From Hybos culiciformis (Eukaryota > Arthropoda > Insecta > Diptera > Hybotidae): 64,000 nucleotides of DNA. The stretch is from positions 87,066,930-87,130,929 of the forward strand of contig OZ023273.1 in assembly GCA_964007475.1 (NCBI GenBank), given 5' to 3'. Numbering within the stretch: the stretch's first letter is position 1; each line of letters opens with the position of its first letter. The position numbers and the translations under genes are program-made. Of the stretch, positions 1 to 13,200 are shown in pieces. Below the pieces are notes generated by a model. The model saw nothing but the letters and a program-made list of their open reading frames with translations. It was not told where the DNA came from and ran no database searches.

Positions 1-2523
1 TGTACTAACAAAATAAACTCAAAATTTATTTATTAAAAACTTTATTAATATCAATTTCGAAAACATTGTAAGAATAATTATTTTGTATGAAATTGTACGA
101 AATGTTAGCAATAACATATGATTAAAATGTATATATTGGCCGAATATTGCAATAAAATAATATTTTGAGTACAATAAAAAGTATATCGGAACCATCGGAA
201 CATTTTTTCACAAGTCTACCCAATGTCAGAGTTTCAACTATTTTATTGTCAATGTGAATAAAACTCAGCTTGAGTTCTGTTCTGTAAAATTTTAGACAGA
301 TAAAAATTTTAAAATATAAATTAATTGTATAAATCAAACATATAAAATCAAAAAAAAATCAGGTCAATTAAATAGTTGGTGGCAAATAAAAAAAAAAATA
401 TTTAAAATTTTAAATGAAACATTTCATAAGAATTTTATAGCGAAATTTATTTACTTTTTTAAGCTTATTCAACCAAAAAAATGTATATACAAATTCAACA
501 TCATTTTCTAGGAAAATGTCAGATATTTTTCCTGTAATGTGTTTATTATTATTATTTTAATGTTTTCAAAAGAACATCTGCTACATTCACGGCGCGATGA
601 AGATGAGAAAAAAAAAATTATAATAATTATTATTTAAAATAAACAATAAATGTGAAACAAAAGAATATATATATGTACATATATTTTTTAACTACAAATA
701 AAACTTGTTACTGGAAAAATAAATTTTTGCGGACTTATGTTTTGTTTTTTTTTTTTTTTTTTTCAAAGAATTTTATTTTAAAATAACATAATTCCTTCAT
801 TTACGTTCAAATGAGTCTAATTTTTTGCTAATTCTAAAAATAATTTATTTTTTTTTAGTTATTTTTGTTAGTTTTAGGAGGTATTTCATTGAAAAAATAA
901 ATAAATACAAATTATAATGTTAAAACAAAAATTAGTTGAAAAAATTTTAAATTAACTTAAATCCGACAATACTGATGTTTCATTAAATGTTCGAACGACA
1001 TCAAATTTAAATTCAAATTAAAATATTTATAATCCTATATCAAATGAATTGGGCCTGCTCACAGTCATTAATGATAATGAATATTTGTTAAAATCATAAT
1101 TAAGTTGGTGTGTTTATTACATTTCAGGCTAATTAGTCTTTGAAAACCAAGATACGTAAGTAATTCTCTATTTATTTACTAATTGAATTCAAAGACAATG
1201 TTCTGGTTCTCGGCCTATGTCATTCGCAGTTTTATTATTTTGTGAACCTGGGCAACATTATCTTTCAATTATCTTTCAATTGATTCTGCAAACCCAACAG
1301 ATTAAATGTCACAATGATTTCATTTTAAACATCGGGAGTTTTTGTTTGACAGAAAGGAGACATTTTTTTTTTCTTTATTTTATATTTAATGTTTAATCGC
1401 ACTCACTAAAGTTCTTATTATTAATTATTAGTATAACTACTATACGGAAAAATTATAGCCATTAAAATAAAAACAAAACTTTTTGACCACAACTTTTCAT
1501 ACACAACTCTAAATCAAAACCAGAGTGCCAAAATTATGTTTGAAATGTTGAAAAAAAAAACCCCAAAACAAATGATAAAAATGTTTTAATAATTTAATAA
1601 AACTTTAATAAAATTTTGTTTCAACCATATACGGGAAGTTGAGAGTTGATTGTCTCCATGGAATTGCCCATACATTTCATTTAATCGAAAATAAATGAAG
1701 GAAAACTTTTCTGGTATAAAGGTTTTTATTTTATTTTATTATTTATTTTAATATTATGTACCACATATACCTAAAATATATATTTTACATATATGTGCTT
1801 ATAAAATGATGTATTTTGCATATGTGTACAAAAATTTCGATTTATTGAAAGTTATGTTATAAGTAAATTTGTAGAATTTTTTTTTTGATTTTAATTTTTT
1901 TGATTTTCAAAGTTTTTGGCTAAAACGAAAAAAAAAATTAAATAATAATTTTAATAAACTTTAGCAAAGAAAAAAAAATGTACTATCTATCGTCAATATT
2001 GTAAAGATTTGTAGATTGAAAATAAACATCAATGCCCATTTGTGATCAAATGGGAAATTTATGCAAATAATTCAGTTAATGTATAGATTTTCAATTTTTG
2101 ATTGAGTTTCAGTTTATTTTAGAATTCTTAAATTTGGTATATTAATAATAGGTAGTATAAAAATCTAATTTTGCTGTATTGAAATATGAAGACCCAAAAT
2201 GCATCTTTTCAATTAATTATTTTTTCACTAAAAAAAATAGTTTTATTTCACTTTAAAACACTATCACTATGGGTTTTTACAAATTTAAATAACACAATTT
2301 TTGCCGTTCCTTTACCTTCTTCTTCATAATAAATAATAGAAAATAATGTACTTTGAAATTCCTATCTTTCTGCTTTATACCCGAATGTCTAACGAGTTTT
2401 TTTTTTCAGTGTACAGATAACTTTTTTTTTATACTTTAATTGCTTTTTTTTTTTTGGTTTTGATACTTTGATAAGACAATACATATAAACAGACTTGAAC
2501 TTATTTGTGAAATTCTATAGGTA

Positions 2524-2926
2524 CACTGAAAAAAAAAACTCTTTGCAAAATTAGCTATAAGAATCAGCTAAAAGTTATTATTTTCTGGTAATACGTGCTC
2601 AAAATTTTGCATTTATTAATAAACACATAATAACTCGTCCAAAAATATATAACAAATGAATTGTAGCAAAATCTGCCACTTGAAAATTATTGTTTTTATT
2701 GTATATTGTAGCGGAAAATAAATAACAAATAAAAAATACAATATGAGTTTCTGAAATTTTTATGACAAATATTGCTAAAATTATATGAACCGGTATATCA
2801 AAAAGTAAAACTATGACAAATATCAAATTTTGATAAAGTCATTTACTTGTTAGATTTGAACTATATGTATAGCAAAAAATATATATACATAAAACATAGC
2901 TGCGACAGCTATCTGTTTTTTCAGTG
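2524..2926. mobile_element. small TIR element with CACTGAAAAAA ends
   Basis: Left end CACTGAAAAAA (2524-2534), preceded by TA, is matched by a perfect 11-nt inverted right end TTTTTTCAGTG (2916-2926). The 403-bp interior has no coding capacity. Such ends resemble TA-inserting (Tc1/mariner-type) MITEs, but the right flank is TG rather than TA. A-runs make an 11-nt match less decisive. Confidence 0.4.
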
Positions 2927-5401
2927 TGTGTGTCTCAAAATTGAAAGTGTTGATAATATTATTTTAGCACATTTTCAGCTATAATGTTAGCTGGAATTTT
3001 TTGATATTATTATAATACATATATACTAGGTATATTGTGTATATGAATATATTTTTAGAATTTCAAAGAAAGAAAAAAAAAAGAAGAAATTATTACATTA
3101 ACAATAGAAGATTTCTTGAAAGTTTTGAAAGCGCGTTAATGGCACCCGCTGTTGTTTTGTTTAATAATTTTACTTTTGAATTTTTTTTTTATTTCTATTT
3201 TCTTGTTTTTTTTTCTCTTTTTATTATTTTTATTTCAATATTAAAGAATAAAAAAAGAAAGAAGATACACCACTATTGTCTATAATTTTTGTTTTTTTTT
3301 TTACTTATAATTGTATGAAATTAAAGAAAATTAAAATTTGTAAATGAACAAATTCTTTGAAAGTTTTATTTATTTTTTTTTTTATTATCGTTTGTTGAAG
3401 AAGAATAGGATGATTTTTGTGTTTCTATTAATTATTTGCAAAAAAAAAAAAAGAAGAAAAAAACAAAAACCATTTGGCCATTAAAGTATTTTTCATTTGA
3501 ATGAAACAAGCATGAAAAAATAAAATAAAATCCGAAAACTATGTAAATAAATAAATTTTGAAAATCTTGTTTTGTTTGCATATACGAAAACTTCTAATTT
3601 CACTTTTACTATGATTTGATAATATTATTCGTTCTCTGTGAATTTTAGTTACAGGGTGTTTGAAATATTCTGCTTTAATGAAATATTTATTTGTTTATTT
3701 CTTCACTCACCTTATCTGCCCTGATTAGCAGCCGATACAGATAACTCATAAAATTTCGAATTTAAATTTTAAATAAAATAATAATAAATTTGAAACTAGA
3801 TAGTAATGAAACCTTATATCAAGAATTTATATTCACACATGAACCTGACTTATGAAATCTATTGCATATTTATTAATTGACAATACTATACTACGATATT
3901 ATTGAATTGTTTCGTCCTAGTGTTTAGCACTCATCAGTATGATTAACTTGACACCTTTCATTGACAGTTCTTGAGATGAATATTGCACAATTTATTTTTT
4001 TCATTCAACATTTTCAACATTGCGTATTCCACCAAGGGCTCATATGTAATTTTACATCTGGCGGCGCGTTCCAGCGATGGCTGTTACGAAATATCATGCG
4101 AAACGTGTAATAACCACTTAATTGTATAAAGTAGGATTGAAAAAATTTTATTCTATGAAAAGAAGAACTTCAAAATTTTAGCTGACAGAAAGCTCTGATT
4201 ATATTTAGTTATTTTGCTAATTGACGACAATCAATAAGCAAATTAAAAATAAACTTTCTTATGTCAAGTTCTTATTTATTATACATTATACATTTGAACA
4301 AGCCTTTATAGATAATCGATTTTGTACAATGATATATTTAAAGAAAATAGTGTGCACCTGTCTTTAATTTTTATCACTCTGATAAATATTTTCTTAAAAT
4401 TTTATTTATGTCATTTAAAATAAAATTTTTGGCAGATAAAATATGAAATCTTGCTCTAATTAAATTGTCGCTATCAAAAGAAAAATAAAATCCTTAATTG
4501 CTGAAAAAATAATAATAAAAAGGAATATGAAATTGAAATTTTTGGTGATTTTGATAATTGTATTAATTTTATATAAGGTTATATTGATTTAACAATCTAA
4601 CCTCTAAAGATATTTCAAAAAATAAATAAATTTTAAATTAAAAAATAGAATAATTTTTGGACTGAAATCCATATAAATGTTACTATATATAACTAATTTC
4701 GCATCCTTAATAGTGTATATAAATCAAAAGAAAAATTATATAGTTTTTGAATTTGACCTTGATATAAAATTATATTAAAATCACAAATAATAAATCAAAA
4801 TTAACATATTATTTTGTCAGATGAATTTCCTTTTTCCCGCCAATTACACCTTTACAAAATTTAATGTAGATAAATTAGTTTAAATAATTTATCCATTTAA
4901 CCTGGTATTAGAAGCATATCCTCTTTACGCATAAATAATTATCTATGGATTGAATCAAAAATAGAAAATTTATTATTATATAGGTACACTATATACACTA
5001 TATTTATATTTAATAAATGCCTAAATTTTATTAAATGGTTGTATAACAATTAATTATTATTATAGAATATTTATGTACAATACATACAACATACAATTTA
5101 TAAATTAAAATTATTTATCGTAATCATGATAGTAAAAAGCCCAATTTCATCTTTCAAACACAATTAAATAATGCATTCCTAATATAGTAATGTACATGTA
5201 TGTTACGGTAAATGTGAGTTTACTTTTAGTAAATGTTAATATTAATTTTATTTTGAATTTCTGAAGTTTTGATGTCCAATATTCCAAAATCATAAGAACA
5301 GACATTTTAAAAAGTAAAAGTATCAGCTATTTCTTCTTGCTAAATACCTAATCTTAATAAAGTCATCCATTAGTTCCATTTGACCTATGTATGGCCAAAC
5401 G

Positions 5402-5453
5402 GTCGAGCGCGATCGACTGGTCGATCTTCAGATGTTTTCAATCGATCGCCATT
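5402..5453. mobile_element. hAT-related 5' end fragment
   Basis: Bases 5402-5426 match 22 of 25 positions with 16926-16950, the left subterminal region of the hAT at 16910-17607. Similarity continues weakly to the shared ATCGATCGCCA-type string near 5450. The GATCG-rich composition stands out from the surroundings. No right end or transposase remnant is visible nearby, so this is a solo fragment or a heavily decayed copy. Confidence 0.55.
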
Positions 5454-7071
5454 TGCATATGAGAACGATTATTCTACATTTGATGACTTGAAGGCAGAAT
5501 CATCGATGGATTTTAAAATAAAACCAGGAAGCTAAAGTGTATCAATTTCAATTTTTTATTTAAATTCATCGAAATTTTGCTTCAAACCACAGAAATTTTT
5601 AATTTTAGAATCTTAAATTTTCTATATTTGCCCTGATTTTATGTTTTAATTTTTACTTCTTATTCCTATTCATAAATTATAATATTCTTCTTTAACTATT
5701 TGTAATAATGGCACCTAACATTATATATTTATATATTTATGTATAAATTTCTTAATAACACAAAAATTTAATATTCTTGTAAAACATAAAAGAGAAAATT
5801 TTTAAAAATTCAAACTAGAAGAAAACTTTTTATTTTTATTTAATTATTCCAATAATTGATTTAATTGAAATTTTAAGTTTATTAAATCTATTCCATTTGA
5901 TTGCTTTTGAAATATATATAATTTTATTATAATGGAATTATTTTGTATGTATTTATGAAAAATAAATAGAATTAACTAAAAAAAAGTTTTTTAGAAGCTT
6001 TTTGCTTCTTTATGGTTTTTTTTGTCATAATATATTTTTCGTATAATTTTAGGAAGAACTTTTCGAAAAGTTTTTTTTTTTATTTCATTTCAATAAAAGA
6101 ATAATTTCATTAATAACATTTGCTTCTATGTATCCAGTACAGTAAAATTTATCCTGTCTTATATGTTGTAGAAAAATTTGATTTTTAATTCTATAATTTT
6201 TAATTATCTATGCATTATGAAATCATTTGACTGAGATAAAAAATTAATGCGGTCATGTCAGGGGTTATAAAAATACTGTTACACTGATAGTTTTTAAGAA
6301 ATCGGCGCGGCCTGGAATTTTTTATGTGCACAATCAAATCTATCGTTAATTTATAAAGACAAATCGTTACAAATTATGTGCCTAGCTCATATTTCGAAGT
6401 TCTCGTTATATAAAAAATTCTATTTTTTGGCTCTGAAACCTCGATCGAAAACACGAAGCTATAAAATAAAAAAAAATGCGCTATCGAATTGCAAATATTC
6501 AGTTCTTATGACTTAAGTTTATAAAAAAAATGCAACTCCTATACAGAATACTGGAGAATATTAATTAAACACTCAAAGTTTTGGTTTTCTAAGTACATAC
6601 ATTATATGCCTTAAATTTAAGTTTCAAGCGTTAGAAAACTTTTCTATATTCATTTTAGACATTTTAAAAACAAAATAACAAAAAATCACTATTCGATATT
6701 AACCCATAAAACTTCTGGCGAGTTCACATTTAGATAAGTTAAAAAAAAAAAAAACAGTTTTTTATACCTCAAGGACTTCAATGATAAACTAATGCAATAA
6801 AATATTCTTGGGAATATGTCAAGCAAAAAAAAAAAAAAAGGAAAAACTACAATAATAAATTTATAGTTTGCCGCTAGAGTGGAAAATGGAAAAATCTGAC
6901 AAAATAAGGATATTATCTAGGTATTTAGAAAATCAGAAAATATATAGTAATCTATGATCAAACATTTCTTTTTACCTCATAACTCAAATAATTATTTCTT
7001 TAACTATTTTTTTTTATTATTATTATTGAAATATTATTAATATAATATTCTTTTTTCTTTTAATAATATAG

Positions 7072-7267
7072 GATTAACGATATTAACAACATCAAATGCT
7101 GACGAATCTTTAGATACAAGAGAAGGTGAAGATCTTAAATTAAAATGTAGATTTAGTGAACAACATGCAGCAAAAGATTTCTCATATTATTGGGCAAGAT
7201 TAACGACAAATCCATTGAGATTTGATAATGTAGCAATTAATGAAGTTTTGTTAAATTCTAATTACAA
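7072..7267 (+). CDS. ed: ed exon A: first half of Ig domain 1
   Basis: The exon starts after an acceptor ending AATATAG with a T-rich tract upstream, and ends at the consensus donor GTAAGT (7268). Its first two bases complete a codon begun in an unseen upstream exon (phase 1). It encodes visible residues 1-64 plus two bases of Lys65. It carries the first Ig cysteine (C25, in LKLKC) and the Ig tryptophan (W40, in SYYWARL). The partner cysteine lies in exon B, so intron 7268-10292 splits Ig1. The ATG and signal peptide must lie 5' of this exon. Confidence 0.88.
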
Positions 7268-10200
7268 GTAAGTTTAATAAATATTTATATTACGTATTAT
7301 ATTATTATATTACACATTAAAGTTAAGGCATTATGTATCATATTTTATTTTTATATAGTATATGATATTCCCTTATGTTGTTATATTATAATTATACATT
7401 AAAAACGTAATGAAATTAAAAAAAAATTCAAATTTTATGACTTCTTTTTAAACTAATATCATTGTTAATATGTAATATTGTGTTATACCATAATTTAAAA
7501 GTCGAAATTATGTTAATTATTGAATAAATTTTTTATCTTTCGTGTGCTTGAAATATGATTTTGTTTTGACATAAAAAACGATATTTAAAAGAACTGGGAT
7601 TACACAAATATCTCAAAAATTTTCATATAAAATTAAAGAATTTGTACAGAACTCAAAGTTAGCAAAAAAAAAGGGAAAGAGTTGTAGACTTGTATAGTAT
7701 TACGGAAGTGTCTCGAAATGTTTATATTTTATTTAGCAAAACTTTCAGCGTAGGCTCTAAGAATAACAAACGATTTTAACTAATTTTTCAAATTATCTAA
7801 TTTGCAAGTATTTAAGTTTTACCTTCGTTGATCTGTGTATTGGAGTTAACTATGCCTACGTGCAATATACTCGAAATGTGTAGTACTTATTTTAAAATTT
7901 CCTAAATAATTATAGCTTATTATAACTATAATTATTAACTACCCCTCTGATAAATTTTTTTTTAACGTTTTTATGATCCAACGCCTTGTTTCTTTTTCAA
8001 ATCAAAAAATGTTGTAAAATGTAATGAAAGTAGGTACTTCTTCACAACAACAAAAAAACACAAGTCAAAAAAGTTGACATCATTATAATTTTTCTTTGTG
8101 AAGCCATTATACATAATTATGATTTATTCAAAAAAATGAATAAAAATACATAACTGCCTTTATATACCCGTAAAATTTTAAAAGATGAGAAACTATGTTA
8201 AATCCTTTTTTTTTTATTCCATTTTAAAAAATATTGAAGTACGTACATTGTTGTAATAAAAATTGTATAGGTGGAAATTTTTTTTGCAGCGAATAAAAAG
8301 CGTAATATACTTTTTACGTTAATAGCACCACAATGACATCTTTTAAAAAATTTATTGTTACCAAGAGTAAACATCAGTTTTATGAAGTGCTTACAAGTAT
8401 ATAAAATAAAAAAAAAATAAAAAAATTTTTAATGCGTTCGACAAAAAACAAAAAAATTCCATGTATTAAGTGTATAAATTTTCAGTCTAGTAGCTTTTTC
8501 TTCAAGTTACCATTAAATAATGACTGTTGTACAGCTACCAAAGTTCGCTTCAAATAATATATATTAATTTATTATGTTGTACAAGATAGGTAATATACAT
8601 ATACATAGTTACATATACATAGTTACTTTTGGGTAGTATATGGTAGTACATTAAAAAATGAAAATTTATGCAAAAACATAAATTTCATAATAATAATAAT
8701 AATAAACTTCATCATTATCCAGTATAGCGAAAAAAAAGGGTGCCTTATTTTATTTATTTCTTTATTTTATAGTCTTTCAACTGCATTACACTTTCACATA
8801 AATAGTAAATGTATGTATAAGTTGTTTTATTATATTTAAAAAAAAAAAAGAAAGGATTTGTTTCGTAATAAAAACGCACTTATCAGTAAAAAATTGACAG
8901 AATATAAGCATAAAGTATTTTAAATTAAATTTAAAATTGAAATAAATATAAAGAACCAACCTGGGAGTACAAGATTCAAATTTGGTTTTTTATAGCTTTT
9001 CGAATGTTAATGAAGACAGTAAAAACAGTTATAGTCGTCGGTGGGTCGTTTTGTGTTACTAACTTTAAAACTTTACTGTTTATATATTTTATTTGATTTG
9101 TATTTGATATAATACAAAACATATTTCGGCAGATCCTACTTAATTATAATATACTTAATTTTAATCCAAATTTACTTCCAAAATCAGTCGTCTATTCGCG
9201 AAACTTATAAACGACTTCGTGATTTTTATAATGAACATAATCGTCCATCTACGATTTGACACCTCTCGATTATTTCCTGCAACATGAATTCACTTGTTTA
9301 TGTTGATTATCCAGCAACAATTGTCAACTTGGAGGCCAACATTGTTCGTGCTATTCGTTACACACGGCCAGCAGTGATGGAAAAAGTGACCCAAAACGTC
9401 GACAATGCGCTTCGCCAAGAACAGCCGCGGTATAATTTTTAAAATTATTAATGCCATTAATTGACCTTTCGAATAAAAATATATTTTCGATTAAAATGTA
9501 ATTTTTTGTGTTATTTTTTACAATTTCTATCGAACTTAAAAAAAACTCTTTACATCTGCTTTGCCTTTTTGGCGCCTTTCATATGAAAAATGTTTGGTTT
9601 TCCAAGTACTTTTAATTAAAAATATCCGTGGAGATTCCTTTGGTTTTGCTTACTGAAATTGTCAAATAAGATTAATTCGTTCAATGAATTGGAAATATCT
9701 GTCAAACTGATTTAAAATTATTTTGGGTCTCACTATTTCTCGACAATTTTCCCGGCAGTCAGGAATTATGAGTTTATTATGTCAAGGAAGAATAATAGCA
9801 TAGAGAAAAACTTAAAAAAGTTTCTTTTTACCCATTCTCTTCTACGGGAGCTTTGATGAAAAGTTATGGGATAGGATATTCCTATTGAGTACTGAGTACG
9901 GACTATGTCATATATTCTAGAAGACTGTGACGAACAAGACAAGTGTAGAGCACATAATTTTTAAACATCATATTACTAAAGGCAGTGCCTCTGTTACTCT
10001 GACTTTTGTACAAGCAACCAACTGAGAGTAGACATTATTTAATTTAACCTGAAGGTTCATTATTTTTTTTCGCATGGAATTTATTTAGCATACATAATTA
10101 TAAATTTATTTAAAACATTTTTATTGCACTAAAAGTTATTATATTTTTTAACATTTTTAATTACAATGTTGAAATGAGAAAAGTCTTAATCATAAAAAAT

Positions 10201-13200
10201 ACACAAATAAAATATTTTTTTTTTTTAAATTATATTATGTTAATAATTATTTTTCATTATATGAATTAATTTTTTATTTAATATTTTTACAGACTTGACT
10301 TTCGGCCCGACAGAGGCATATACGATTTGGAAATAAAAAATGCTTCTTATGGAAGAGATAATGCAAGATTTGAATGCCGTGTTAAAGCAGTTGGTACTGG
10401 GGCAGATGTTCATCAAGAACATTATAATTTAACAGTTTTAACACCACCACAACCACCAATGGTTGCACCTGGTGCAATTGCAATAGCAACCGAAGAAAAA
10501 AAGCAAGAATTAACTTGCAGTAGTATAGGTGGCTCACCAGATCCAACGATAACGTGAGTATTTCAAAATTTGTTATTTTGAATAATAAACGCATTCTGAG
10601 GAAAAAAAAAATCCGGAATATTTTTAACCTGATTTTTGTTTAAGAGATTTCGTACTCTCTGAATTTTGGATTTCTTTTGATTATGCATTGATAACGATTA
10701 AAACTGATTGATGCGTTCGTACACTAAAATTACTTTTCATACATATAGGTACAATACGACGATCACTTTAGCGACAATAAAATTTGACAAGAAATACGTG
10801 AAACCATTTCCTGTTTTAAATGTTCCTTGTTGAGATTTTCATATTCTTTCCACGCTTATTAACTTTTTAAATATTTTTTGAAAGTACTTTGAGTATGTTA
10901 TATATATTTTTGATTATATTAAATGCCATGGCGACGATATCAAACACAAAATTTATGATACGGAATCCAGTTATTGAATACGGTTCTCTTAAAGTCTAAA
11001 AGTTACAACGAGACAAATAATAAATAGCTTTACATACATCTACCGCGATTTTCGAAACAACAAACTGTTTACATTTTCCATCCATTTGACCTACTTTTTT
11101 TTTTAGCTCCTTTAAAATGCTTTAGTTATTTTTTCAAGTGATTCTGTTTTTCCCTATATTTAAATATATAAACAAAAATATTTCAGTACATATAACAATT
11201 ATTTAACATTATATTAAAATTTAAAATTTTGTTTCATAAAAACAAGAGTATGAAGGAATAATGTGTTTCTAGTGTTGCTTATGTGATATGTTTATGTCCA
11301 TATATTTCAGAATTAAGAGTGAAAATTTGTACAAAATTAAATTATGCAAATATGTATTTATCTATTTTCGTCTTCTTTTTTGTTCTTCATTACTGACCAG
11401 TCAAGAAAAAAATGTTCACATTTTATTTAAATAATAATGTGTACATACATATAAATGAAGGACATAAATCCATCTTTCCCTATTATTTTTAATTTTCAGT
11501 AAATTAGGAATGCAGTTTTTTTCTTTTGAAGTGTCACCAACAATATATAATATAGTACACTTTATTTGAACTTAACTTTTTGACTCTAAAAAAGCAAGTA
11601 GACAAGAAGTAGTCAACATACACAGGAGAAATTCGCCCCAAGTTATTCTAACGTTAAGGTATGAATTCGTTGTTACAATAACTTTATCAGAACGTTATCT
11701 TAACTGATTTTGCCGGGGTTACTTAAAACTTCAGTTAAAAATTAGATTATAACTTTAAATGAACCAATTTTCATCAACTGACATTTCGGTAGTTGAAAAA
11801 GAACATTAGAAAAATAATATTTTTTCATTAGATCGTTTCCTACTTAATTTGTATTTGATTTATCACTTTTAAGTATCAAGTAGACAAGAATTTGTTTGAC
11901 ATATACGTTCCTTATATGGCACTAAGAATTTTCGAATTCATAATAGTTCATTTTGTACAAAAAAATTGGAGAAAACTATCTTCGACATGACATTTAGACC
12001 TCACATATAAATATCATAACATTATTTCTATAATGTTATGTGAAAATTTCTTTGTTGGTAAATATTTTTTCTTTTTTCTTTTTAACATTTTGCATCAAAT
12101 TATCGTTTCTCAGTCAGTTTTCCTGTCAAAAAAAAAATTTTCCAAAAAATTTTATGTACATGAGAAAAAATATTTTTTTTTTGGTTCTTTTACATCAAAA
12201 AAAAAAAAAACAAAAAAATTGTGCACTTTACTTCTGTTCGAAACTTTTATTGAACTATGTTCCAAAAAAAAAAATATCCATACGAATGAATATATGTTTA
12301 AAAAAGGTCTATATGAAGTAAAAGTTTATTTTTTAAATTTGAACAAAATATTTAAACAAAAAAAAAAGAAGAATTTCATGCTAGTTCACAAAAAAAAAAA
12401 GCGTACGAAGATTTTTGCGAATCACTTTATAACTACTATATTTTCAAACAGAAAAGATATTTGTAAAAGATTTTTTTTTTTTTTTTGCATAAGTTTCATT
12501 CTAAAAGGCATTTTAAGTATTTTGCAGAAGATTTTTTATAAAATTTACTTTGCAAATTTATTTAATTTTTTAAAAATGTTTCAACACTTCGAGAATAGTG
12601 TATTTCTTTCACTATAATGAAATTTCCGATTAATACCAAGGCTTTAATTAATACCAAGGCTTATTAACAGTTAAATCTTTAATTAATTTTGAAACTTAAG
12701 TGTTTTTGTTTACTCACATAACATTTATATATATTTTTGTATATATCTGAAAATGAATTCATATGAATTTTACATTTTTCTGATATTTTTTTTCCTTATC
12801 ATGAGTACTGTGTATATGTCAAAATTATTATCGAAATTGAAAAGTATATACTAAATAATACATTGCGATTAACGATAAAATATTTTAGAAAAAGTAAAAA
12901 TAAATATCTAACTTACCAATTTTTAATCTAACTGACTATTATTATGACTTTTATCTATTTTATATATATAAAACACATCAGTGTTCCCTTTAACCTAAAA
13001 GCTACAAAAAACTAAATGAAAATATTTACCCTATAACTTTATAATAGAAAATTTATTACTTCCCAACATTAAAACATTCTTATTTTTTTTTCTTTTATGT
13101 CATATCTGGTGCAACATTTTGCTGCTTTGCCAACAAAAAACTAAAATAAAAAAATGAAAATTACAACAATTTATACATATGATTACAATTTTTTAACTTA

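Larger units (their letters stand above)
1..7071. other. 5' intron or flanking DNA of ed
   Basis: No coding exon is supported here. Exon A starts in phase 1, so at least the stretch adjoining 7071 is intron. I looked for a signal-peptide exon ending in phase 1 at a GT donor and found none I trust. Contents seen: a TIR element (2524-2926) with a facing copy of its end (2394-2414), a short G+C-richer segment near 4050-4110 that I cannot assign, and a hAT-related 5' end (5402-5453). The rest is A+T-rich, low-complexity DNA. Confidence 0.6.

Noticed and set aside
1128..1155. 28-nt microexon-like segment (TTTCAG ... GTAAGT)
   Set aside because: All three frames contain a stop, so it cannot be coding; a 5' UTR exon is possible but unsupported.
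4020..4110. G+C-richer segment with TCTGGCGGCGCGTTCCAGCG
   Set aside because: Too short and without inverted ends or similarity to assign; noted only as composition anomaly.
11595..11890. 14-nt direct repeat (CAAGTAGACAAGAA) 282 bp apart, possibly a target duplication
   Set aside because: No terminal repeats or coding remnants lie between the copies; could be chance or old duplication.
12033..12617. 194-codon open frame on the + strand, rich in Lys, Phe and Asn
   Set aside because: It is built from A and T homopolymers inside an ed intron, with no domain or conserved motif; the overlapping second frame is equally open.
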